The translations under genes and the position numbers were made by a program. From Bacteroidales bacterium (lineage in GTDB: Bacteria; Bacteroidota; Bacteroidia; Bacteroidales; WCHB1-69): DNA of 7,377 nucleotides. Below the pieces are notes generated by a model, which made no database searches, had not been told where the DNA came from, and saw only the letters and a program-made list of their open reading frames with translations. The stretch covers positions 1-7,377 of the forward strand of contig JAQUHH010000115.1 of NCBI GenBank assembly GCA_028683685.1. Direction: 5' to 3'. This document shows positions 1-6,900 of the stretch, piece by piece. Numbering within the stretch: the stretch's first letter is position 1; the number at the start of each line of letters is the position of its first letter.

Positions 1-2060
1 AAGACCAAGCGTCCCCATCTGTTGAAGATTTTCATCGTTTCTACTTCCAATCCTTCGGACAGAGCAAAAAAGAAATCATTTTCTCCATCTCCATTTGGAG
101 TAAAAATATTTGGTATTGTGACTTTAGAGGGATCTCTTACGCTAATGGTTTTTGTTATTGAATCAGTACAAAAATCAGGAGAACCTGAATTAACAACCAG
201 TGTTGTTTGGTATGTTCCGGAAGTCAAATAAGTATTAGAAGTTTGATTGCCTGTTCCAAAATTGCCATCTCCAAAAGTCCATGAATAATTTTGAGCACCA
301 AAACCAGTAGAAATATAATTAATAATTGCTGGAGCAATTCCCAAATCTGGAGAATAAATGAAATCGGCATTGATAAAAGTATTTGTTGCTATGTCTATTG
401 AAGCATTCGTTTGGCAGTTTGCTGAATCTCGAATTAAAAGAGAATAATTTCCTACACATAAATCAAAAATAGAAGATGCGTTTGATGTTGTGCCTGTCCA
501 TTCATATGAATATGGAGGAATTCCTCCGCTGACTTCTGTTGCAATGGTTCCGTTGCAATAATCAACGCAGCTTTCATTGAGTGATATTAAGTTTAAATTT
601 AAAGGCGGTGACTGATTTATGGTGATGCTTTCAGTGGTAGAACAACCAAAATTATCGGAGATGGTTACTGTATACGATCCTGCACTTAAATTTGTGGCAT
701 TAGAGCTATTTTGTTGGGGATTTGTATTCCATTGGTAGCTATATGGTTCTGTTCCCTCAGTACCAATTGCACTGGCTGTTCCTGTGTTTTCGCCATTACA
801 TAAAACGTGTTGTGTTACGCTAGCAGAGCCATTAATATTGCCAACAGAAATAGTTGATTGAACCGTATTTGTACATTCATTTTCATCGGTATAGGTATAG
901 GTAATGGGGTGAACACCCAAACCCGCTGTTGTTGAATTAAAAGAACTTCCAGACATGCCATTTCCTGTAAAATTTCCTCCGGGAGGAAAAACATCGGGCC
1001 AATCGAAAGCTTGAGTTCCTAAACATACGGGGTCGGGATCTCCAATACTCACATCTGGAATATGATTTACAACCATAGTCGTTGCCGTGGCTGTTGTTCC
1101 ATTTTGGTCGGTAACAGTAACGGTGTATTGTCCCGCACAAAGTCCAGTTGCAGTATCTGTTGTTTGTGCCATGCCATCGTCCCAAGCATACGTGTATGGA
1201 GCAGTTCCACCATTCACAATAACGCTTGCTTTGCCATTGCATGTGATGATGGGTTCAGGGATACAAGTAGCGTTGCAATTCCCGTATGTACCTGTTGCTG
1301 CAATACTTACTGCCCAAGGTCCTCCGTCTGGCATTCGGCGAAAAGTTTGATTTGAAGTTGGTCCAACCGTGGAAATATAGGTTAAGTTTGCAGCTGGAAT
1401 TTGATTAAAAGCGGGTAATATTCCTGTAAATGAGCCTCCTCCTGGATTACATGGATGGCAAGTTTGGCAAAAATTTGTTTGACTTGCCCAATAAATGGCG
1501 TCCTGAACGACGCCATTTTTGTTATAAAACGCAAACCATCCACCAGAATTTGGGAACCATAAACGTTGTCCGCCGCCCAAGCAAGCATTTGGAGGTCCCA
1601 CCACGACTTCTACGGTTCTACCTCCATTTTGCACCAATAAATTTGCTGGAACAGGGACTGCCAATGGTCCTCTTACAATACAAAATCCGCGAGCAGGGAC
1701 AATTGTTCCTTGAGGTAAAAGAAATCCTCCACCATAATCGGTACTGTTATCTTTTGCATTATTCCCTAAAAAATATCCAGAAATATCAATTGCTTTGCAC
1801 TCATCTGGATTGTATAATTCTATCCATTCCCCTTCATTATTGCCCACTGGAAATCCAGGTGCTGTTCCATAAATAGAACCATCATTGGGACTTGGCGACA
1901 ACATCACTTCATTAATTAAAATAGTGGGCCCCGAATAATTACATCCAACACCATTACACACCATGTTGATTTCTGAGGAAGTTGTTAAAACTAACTGTGA
2001 AAATCCAACAATACTTAATAATAGAAAAAACGATAATAATACTGTGCGTTTATTTTCCAT
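1..2060 (-). CDS. Secreted lamin-tail/SprB-repeat/PKD protein with T9SS type B sorting domain (3'-truncated at window edge)
   Basis: The minus-strand frame is open from the ATG at 2058-2060 to the window edge, giving 686 codons with no stop. Residues 1-22 (MENKRTVLLSFFLLLSIVGF, then SQ) form a Sec signal peptide: basic N-end, hydrophobic core, cleavage near FS/Q. Residues about 46-250 resemble a lamin-tail domain (NEVMLSPSPND, GEWIELYNP, ISGYFLGNN, and a closing RRMPDGGPW) and include a CxxCxxC cluster at 198-204. SprB-like repeats (GGxxPYxYxW...GxYxVxxxD) lie at about 264-332, 408-483 and 485-558. A Cys-bracketed Ig-like module separates the first two (346-406). A PKD domain spans about 560-641 (WTFGDG at 594-599). 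The CHU_C domain starts at about 648 (TPNGDGEND, FNRWG) and is cut at residue 686; roughly 50 residues are probably missing. Family knowledge makes this cargo of the type IX secretion system, exported to the cell surface or medium. The role beyond adhesion-like surface display is unknown. The gene is transcribed divergently from gap; no Shine-Dalgarno is seen (AT-rich leader). Confidence 0.9.
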   Translation of the reverse strand, partial: MENKRTVLLSFFLLLSIVGFSQLVLTTSSEINMVCNGVGCNYSGPTILINEVMLSPSPNDGSIYGTAPGFPVGNNEGEWIELYNPDECKAIDISGYFLGNNAKDNSTDYGGGFLLPQGTIVPARGFCIVRGPLAVPVPANLLVQNGGRTVEVVVGPPNACLGGGQRLWFPNSGGWFAFYNKNGVVQDAIYWASQTNFCQTCHPCNPGGGSFTGILPAFNQIPAANLTYISTVGPTSNQTFRRMPDGGPWAVSIAATGTYGNCNATCIPEPIITCNGKASVIVNGGTAPYTYAWDDGMAQTTDTATGLCAGQYTVTVTDQNGTTATATTMVVNHIPDVSIGDPDPVCLGTQAFDWPDVFPPGGNFTGNGMSGSSFNSTTAGLGVHPITYTYTDENECTNTVQSTISVGNINGSASVTQHVLCNGENTGTASAIGTEGTEPYSYQWNTNPQQNSSNATNLSAGSYTVTISDNFGCSTTESITINQSPPLNLNLISLNESCVDYCNGTIATEVSGGIPPYSYEWTGTTSNASSIFDLCVGNYSLLIRDSANCQTNASIDIATNTFINADFIYSPDLGIAPAIINYISTGFGAQNYSWTFGDGNFGTGNQTSNTYLTSGTYQTTLVVNSGSPDFCTDSITKTISVRDPSKVTIPNIFTPNGDGENDFFFALSEGLEVETMKIFNRWGRLV

Positions 2061-2127
2061 GGGATTTTTTTAAACTTAATTATCAATAGACTTGAAGTTG
2101 TTATTAATTAAGAGAAAATTTATATGT

Positions 2128-2179
2128 AAAGATAATATAAATATCTGATAATATTATTGTTGTGTGTTATATTATCTTT
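2128..2179. repeat. 13-bp perfect inverted repeat with outward-facing -7-like boxes
   Basis: AAAGATAATATAA (2128-2140) is the exact reverse complement of TTATATTATCTTT (2167-2179), with a 26-base spacer. The right arm plus its next base gives TATCTTTG on the plus strand (2173-2180), a full match to the Bacteroidota -7 consensus TAnnTTTG pointing at gap. The left arm plus its neighbouring base gives TATCTTTA on the minus strand, one base off consensus, pointing at the surface-protein gene. It could be a symmetric operator or paired divergent promoters. AT-rich DNA makes such repeats commoner by chance, and the spacing to any TTG -33 box is not canonical (about 13 bases on the plus strand). Confidence 0.4.
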
Positions 2180-2345
2180 GACGATAAAAAATGTTAAAAG
2201 GTTGCAGTTTTTTAAATAAATGCATTTTTAAAATTAGAATTTAAATTTTATTTTTTTTGTGATTTTATAAATTAATTGCGATAAATGACCTATTCTATTT
2301 TTTTAATGTTTTTTGATTTAATTTATCAAAAAATAAGAATTGTTA

Positions 2346-2378
2346 TTGTGTCGTTTTACCTTTTTTGTTTTATCTTTG
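2346..2378 (+). promoter_or_regulatory. Predicted Bacteroidota-type promoter of gap
   Basis: A TTG at 2346-2348 (-33 region) and TATCTTTG at 2371-2378 (-7 region, matching TAnnTTTG) are separated by 22 bases, within the spacing seen for the Bacteroidota major sigma factor. Transcription would begin a few bases after 2380, giving a leader of about 35 nt before the ATG at 2420. The leader (AAAATATAATATT before ATG) has no Shine-Dalgarno, as is usual in this phylum. Confidence 0.6.
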
Positions 2379-2419
2379 TACAAAACCTATAAGTTTAAAA
2401 TCATATAAAATATAATATT

Positions 2420-3418
2420 ATGAGTATAATTAAAATTGGAATTAATGGATTTGGGAGAATTGGTCGCTTGGTATTAAGAGCGTCGCTCCAACACAAAAAC
2501 GTTCAAGTAGTTGCAGTAAATGGCACCATGGATGTAGAATATATGTCGTATTTATTACGTTATGATTCTGTTCACGGTCGTTTGGATGCAAATGTAGAGA
2601 TAAAAGATGGAAATCTTGTAATAAATGGCAATACGATTCGTATTACTGCCGATAGAAATCCTGAAAATGTTAGTTGGGATGGTATCGATTATTTAGTAGA
2701 ATCTACAGGAAAATTTTTAACAAAGGAATCTGTTCAGCCCCATATAAAAAATGGTGCAAAAAGAATCGTCTTCTGTGCTCCTTCCAAAGATGATACCCCT
2801 ATGTTTGTAATGGGAGTTAATCATAAATCATACAAAGGAGAACAAATAGTATCAAATTCGTCGTGCACTACTAATTGCCTTGCGCCACTGGTAAAAGTGA
2901 TACATGATAATTTTACATTAGTAGAAGGATTGATGACTACTATTCATGCGATAACATCTACACAAAGAACCGTAGATGGTTCTTCTTTAAAAGATTGGAG
3001 AGGCGGAAGAGCTGCTTCTGGGAATATAATTCCCTCATCAACAGGAGCTGCAAAAGCAGTTACTAAGGTGATTCCTGATTTAAAAGGAAAACTTACGGGA
3101 ATGGCATTTAGAGTGCCCACTCTGAATGTTTCTGCGGTTGATTTAACATGTCGTATTGAAAAATCAACAACCTATGATGAAATTAAAGCTGTTTTCAAAA
3201 AAGCATCTGAAAATGAACTAAAAGGAATTATGGGATATACAGAAGAGGCTCTTGTTTCTTCAGATTTTATGACCGATCCTCGTACCTGTATCTTTGACGC
3301 AGGAGCTGGAATTATGCTTAATCCTAACTTTGTGAAAGTGGTGGGTTGGTATGATAATGAGTGGGGATATTCAAACAAAGTTTTAGACTTAATATCACAT
3401 ATGGATACAGTGAAATAA
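2420..3418 (+). CDS. gap: Type I glyceraldehyde-3-phosphate dehydrogenase, phosphorylating; atypical cofactor-pocket residues
   Basis: This is a complete 332-residue protein of normal family length. It catalyses reversible oxidative phosphorylation of glyceraldehyde 3-phosphate to 1,3-bisphosphoglycerate in cytosolic glycolysis or gluconeogenesis. The N-terminal Rossmann fold is at residues 1-148 (INGFGRIGR at 7-15). The catalytic domain has SNSSCTTNC with nucleophile Cys149, His176 in TTIHAITSTQ, phosphate-site residues around SSTGAAK (206-212) and Arg231 in FRVPT, and NAD-ring Asn313 and Tyr317 in WYDNEWGYSNK. The residue numbers coincide with the reference numbering. Two positions are unusual. 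The end of strand beta-2 reads VNGTMD, so the Asp that normally binds the adenosine ribose hydroxyls (Asp32 in the literature) is Gly35. The S-loop reads VDGSSLKDW, so the usual Pro188 is Ser188. Both changes are of the type associated with NADP acceptance, so dual or NADP preference is a reasonable inference but unproven. The gene appears monocistronic: promoter upstream, hairpin terminator directly after the stop. Confidence 0.97.
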   Translation: MSIIKIGINGFGRIGRLVLRASLQHKNVQVVAVNGTMDVEYMSYLLRYDSVHGRLDANVEIKDGNLVINGNTIRITADRNPENVSWDGIDYLVESTGKFLTKESVQPHIKNGAKRIVFCAPSKDDTPMFVMGVNHKSYKGEQIVSNSSCTTNCLAPLVKVIHDNFTLVEGLMTTIHAITSTQRTVDGSSLKDWRGGRAASGNIIPSSTGAAKAVTKVIPDLKGKLTGMAFRVPTLNVSAVDLTCRIEKSTTYDEIKAVFKKASENELKGIMGYTEEALVSSDFMTDPRTCIFDAGAGIMLNPNFVKVVGWYDNEWGYSNKVLDLISHMDTVK

Positions 3419-3478
3419 AAAGCTCTCTATATTAAAAAAAATCCCACTTGATAAAATTCAAGTGGGATTTTTTATTTT
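3418..3478. repeat. Left copy of duplicated gap 3'-end/terminator repeat
   Basis: This 61-base segment, starting inside the gap stop codon, recurs at 3828-3889. The two copies differ by one position in the A-run before the stem (the right copy has an extra G). It contains AAAAGCTCTCTATATTAAA followed by the terminator hairpin and T-rich tail. Together the copies flank the 347-bp inverted-repeat element. Confidence 0.9.
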
Positions 3479-3480
3479 TT
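3436..3480 (+). terminator. Intrinsic terminator of gap
   Basis: The stem AAAAAATCCCACTTG (3436-3450) pairs perfectly with CAAGTGGGATTTTTT (3459-3473) around an 8-base loop, and a T-rich tail follows to 3480. It begins 18 bases after the gap stop, the standard position for a Rho-independent terminator. Confidence 0.9.
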
Positions 3481-3827
3481 CCTGACTTCGACACTTTTTT
3501 TAAATCATTTTACAAACACCAATTAATCAATTATTTAGAGAACTTAATTCAACGAAATGGGTGAATCGGTTTTTTTAAATCCAAAAAAAATATCAAATGA
3601 ATTGATTTTGTCATAAAATTTGCAACATCGAAGCAAATTTTTCGCCAAAATCATTTATACTTTTTAACATCAAACCCCGCATTTCATGCGGGGCTATTAA
3701 TATTCGACACCTACGGCGTCGCAATTTTTAACAAAATCGTGATTGTAATTAGCAAATTTAATTTCACCAGTTTTGCGCAATTGCATTTTCCCTTTTTCAA
3801 TTAGGGTGAAGCGTTGTCGAAGTCAGG
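3481..3827. mobile_element. MITE-like non-autonomous element with 13-bp terminal inverted repeats
   Basis: CCTGACTTCGACA (3481-3493) and TGTCGAAGTCAGG (3815-3827) are perfect inverted repeats at the ends of a 347-bp AT-rich segment with no credible ORF. Outside them lie the two direct copies of the gap terminator (3418-3478 and 3828-3889), with the right copy starting immediately after the inverted repeat. Inside are a REP-like double hairpin (3675-3721) and a 9-bp hairpin (AAAATTTGC 3615-3623 with GCAAATTTT 3633-3641). There is also a looser long-range pairing (ATTGATTTTGT near 3601-3611 with ACAAAATCGTGAT near 3731-3743). The architecture fits a miniature inverted-repeat element mobilised in trans, but no transposase is visible. 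A 61/62-bp flanking duplication is far longer than normal target-site duplications, so an alternative is a recombination-generated duplication. The family is not recognised. Confidence 0.5.
3675..3721. repeat. REP-like double hairpin inside the MITE-like element
   Basis: The first hairpin is CCCCGCAT (3675-3682), loop TTC, ATGCGGGG (3686-3693): an 8-bp perfect GC-rich stem. After an 11-base AT linker (CTATTAATATT, 3694-3704) a second hairpin follows at 3705-3721: CGACACC, loop TAC, GGCGTCG, with one A-C mismatch. Two short GC-rich stem-loops in an otherwise AT-rich region are typical of extragenic palindromic repeats, which in many bacteria are linked to RAYT transposases. Such copies would be expected elsewhere in the genome. 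No RAYT gene is in this window. Confidence 0.5.
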
Positions 3828-3889
3828 AAAAGCTCTCTATATTAAAGAAAAATCCCACTTGATAAAATTCAAGTGGGATTTTTTATTTT
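3828..3889. repeat. Right copy of duplicated gap 3'-end/terminator repeat
   Basis: This 62-base copy matches 3418-3478 except for one inserted G in the A-run (AAAGAAAAATCCC here, AAAAAAAATCCC in the left copy). It starts directly after the right inverted repeat of the element and ends 47 bases before the stop codon of the convergent surface-protein gene. Confidence 0.9.
3848..3889. terminator. Second, probably bidirectional terminator between gap and the convergent gene
   Basis: AAAAATCCCACTTG (3848-3861) pairs with CAAGTGGGATTTTT (3870-3883) around an 8-base loop. Because the stem is flanked by an A-run on the left and a T-run on the right, each strand reads a hairpin followed by U's. It can therefore end transcripts leaving the minus-strand gene (stop at 3937-3939, 54 bases away from the stem) and any read-through from gap. 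Confidence 0.75.
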
Positions 3890-3936
3890 GTCATTGTACA
3901 AATACCTCTACAAATTTTTACAAGCAAAAATTTACT

Positions 3937-6900
3937 TTAGTAAATAACAGTTACATTACCTGTAATTGGTTTTGTAATTTCATCTTTGAGGTCAACAACG
4001 AAGTAGTAGGTTGCTGGAGGTACTAATTGACCGCCAGTTCCGCTGCCATCCCAAGGTTTGTAACTCCCAATAGATTCATAAATCAAGGCTCCCCAGCGAT
4101 TGAATACCTGAACTGATATTTTAGGGTATAAATGAGAAAAGTGAATGTTCCAGTTGTCGTTTATTCCATCCCCATTGGGACTGAAGGAGGTCCAAATTTC
4201 CCAACATTGGTCTGAATTTGGTAAGATTTCAAATTCACGAATGTATTCACAATTATTATCATCGCTTACAGTAATGATGTAATTTCCTGATGTTAAGTTC
4301 ATTATGGTGTCGTTTGTGCTTAAATTTGACCACAAGAAATGGTAACTGCCATAACCGCCACTTGGATAAACGGCAATCATCCCATCGTTTACTAATTCGC
4401 AGGAACGTTGTTTTACAATAGAGTCAATTACGATTGGATTGGGTTGCCAGATAGAAATACCAGAATGAATTGTTGTACATCCATTGGCATCGGATATTAC
4501 AACATCGTAGGAACCGGTTGGTACAAATATCATCGAATCTGTTTGTCCGTCACTCCATATAAAAGAGTATGGGGGAGTACCACCAAATACGTTTGTAAGA
4601 ATTGTTCCACTAGTGTCATTGTGACAAAGAACATTGGAAATAGTATAATTAGAAGTGAGTAGATGAGGTTGTGTAATGGTAACAGAATCAGAATAATAAC
4701 ATAAATTATTGTCGTAAACGCCAATATGATATATTCCGCTGCTAAGACCTCCAAAATAGTTGGTGTCTTGTGGATTTCCGTTGTTCAAGATGTATGAATA
4801 GGGAGCATTTCCGCCCGTTACTTCAATGGTAATTGATGCGTCAGACAATCCATAACAGCGAATATTTTCATTTGAAATAGTAAAGAATGGTTTTTCAAAT
4901 ATTTCTAATGTTTGTGTTGTACTATCTATACATCCAAACGAAGATTGAATGACCAAGGTGATTTCAAAATCTCCATGTGTATCAAATTGATGTTGAGGAT
5001 GATAGCTGTTTGAAAATTGTCCATCACCAAAATTCCAGAGGACCGTTAATGGCATATCATCTGCACTTGAAGTATTGGCAAAATTGACGAATTCACTCAT
5101 GCAGCTGGGTTCGACTACAAAAGCGGGATTTGGTTGGTGGTGAATTATTAAAGTGTCATTTGGAGAATAGGAATAACCACAATAAGTGGTTATTCTACAA
5201 TAATAAATGCCACTATCTGCCAGTGTTGTCATTGGAATAAATAGGTTTGTATCTGTCGCTCCAATAATCTCACCTTGAGGTCCAAACCATTGAAAATTAA
5301 AAGCAGTGATGGTGTCTAATAGGACGGAAAAATAAGCGGGTTCTCCCAAGCATATTTCCACACTTCCAAGACTTGAAATAGGAGGAAAGTCATTGATTTT
5401 TATACCTTTGTTTATTACTGCTGAAGTTCCGTTACAGCCAATTGCAAAGACTGAAACAACGGCATCACCATTGAAATTTGGATCCCAACTAACGAGACCC
5501 GTACTTGGGTTGATGGTGCTATTTCCAGCATTTATTAAACTCCAAACATAAGAAATAACATTTTCCGCATTTGAAGTATATTGTGAGGTTCCAAAGCCTT
5601 GACAACGAATGGAGTCGCCCCAAATTATGGTGGGGTCAACAACGGGAAGTAAAACCGAAACTGAATGCGATAAAGTATCTGTATTTCCACATCCAGTAGC
5701 AATAAATAAAATGCTAGCATCTCCAGTAAATCCTGGATTCCATGTAACCAATCCCGAATTTGCATCCATGGTTCCTGCTTCGGAGGGATGTAGTTCCCAA
5801 GTTCTAGAAGTTTCGTTTACAGTAATTGCTTCAAACATATTCCAACCGGCACCGGCACAACGATTGCTAATTCCTTCAATGGTCGTTGCTGCTTGATATA
5901 AATCGCCAATAGTAATATTTGCAATAGTAGATGTAATAGTATTGCAGGCATTTGTCATTTCGCAATAATAGGCTCCAGTATCTGCCCAAGCTACCTGAGG
6001 AATGTGATATTCTGAATTTGTTTCACCAGTAATGATGCCATTTGGTCCATGCCATTGATAAAGAATTGGAAGTTCACCGTTGGCAATTACTCTAATTGTT
6101 AATGGTTGGTCGATACAAGCTTGTGCATCAATTGGTTGTTGAATAATTGATATTTTTTTCATGACACGAACAAACCAAATATTGCTAATATCTTCACAAG
6201 CATCGGAGGTTTGGGTTAACTCAGCACGTATTTGAAAACTTTGATCTACATTTGTTATCGTAACTAAAGTATCTGTTGTTTCGGAGTATAGAGTCCAGGG
6301 ATCTGAAGAGTTTGCTCGGATAAACCATTTAATAGAATTTGAACCCGAACCGCCGTTAATAAGTGCGTTTATATTTATATCCTCTGATTCACAAATTACA
6401 GTATCTCCCGAAATGTTGATTACTGGAGGTTGAACTGATGTAAGAGTGACACATTGGGAAGTGTCGCTACAATTGTAACCAGTTTGAGTGACAATGGCTC
6501 TGTAATATCTTGTTCCTGTCATAAAACCACCACCAGCATTATAAATAGAAGTATCAGAAGACGAAATGTTTTGCCAGTTTCCGTTGCACGAACCAAAGGC
6601 TCTTTGCCAACGAAACGTATTTTCACCATAACCATCAATCACGTTTGCTTCAAATTGAGTTTCACCGCCGCGACAAATTGTTTGGTCTGTTAAACCAAAA
6701 ATTTCAGGTTGAGGTTGAACCATCCAAGCAAACCATTCCCAGTCCATGGATGTGCATCCAAAAGCTGTTGTTGTAGCACGGACTCTAATCCAAGCCATTC
6801 CTTGTTCGGTTGGAGTAAAGCTGTTTCCAGAAGTCCAGCCAATTTGAGTTGGGGCTTGATATTGATATTCAATATCAAAAGGATAATCTGTTGGTACAAG

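Larger units (their letters stand above)
2061..2419. other. Divergent AT-rich intergenic region
   Basis: This 359-base stretch separates the divergent surface-protein gene and gap. It is strongly A+T-rich and holds no credible ORF. It contains a perfect 13-bp inverted repeat (2128-2140 / 2167-2179), a second AT-only-like hairpin (TTTTTTGAT at 2309-2317 pairing with ATCAAAAAA at 2325-2333, 7-nt loop), and a good Bacteroidota-type promoter close to gap. On the minus strand a near-consensus -7 box (TATCTTTA, 2127-2134 read in reverse) lies 67 bases upstream of the surface-protein start and is its best promoter candidate. However, I cannot find a TTG -33 box at the usual distance. Confidence 0.6.
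3419..3936. other. Gene-free convergent intergenic region
   Basis: This 518-base stretch between the stops of gap and the minus-strand surface-protein gene has no supportable coding sequence. It is fully described by the terminator/61-bp repeat, the inverted-repeat element with its hairpins, the second terminator copy, and a short AT-rich tail (3890-3936) that forms the 3' flank of the surface-protein gene. Confidence 0.8.

Noticed and set aside
937..1876. Several overlapping ORFs of 68-148 codons on both strands (937-1242, 1062-1355, 1430-1876 and others)
   Set aside because: They lie inside the continuous minus-strand surface-protein frame, are low-complexity Cys/Ser/Trp-rich shadows and have no recognisable domain.
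2309..2333. Hairpin TTTTTTGAT / ATCAAAAAA just upstream of the gap promoter, considered as a terminator or operator
   Set aside because: It is a 9-bp, almost purely A/T stem in very AT-rich DNA with no gene ending before it; chance occurrence is likely.
3481..3827. CRISPR array, tRNA or attachment site in the convergent intergenic region
   Set aside because: There are no regularly spaced repeats, no cloverleaf or CCA-type acceptor end and no integrase nearby; the repeats present are inverted ends and isolated hairpins.
3814..4026. 70-codon plus-strand ORF spanning the second terminator
   Set aside because: It starts inside the right inverted repeat of the element, runs through the terminator hairpin and overlaps the real C-terminal coding region antisense. 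It has no family features.
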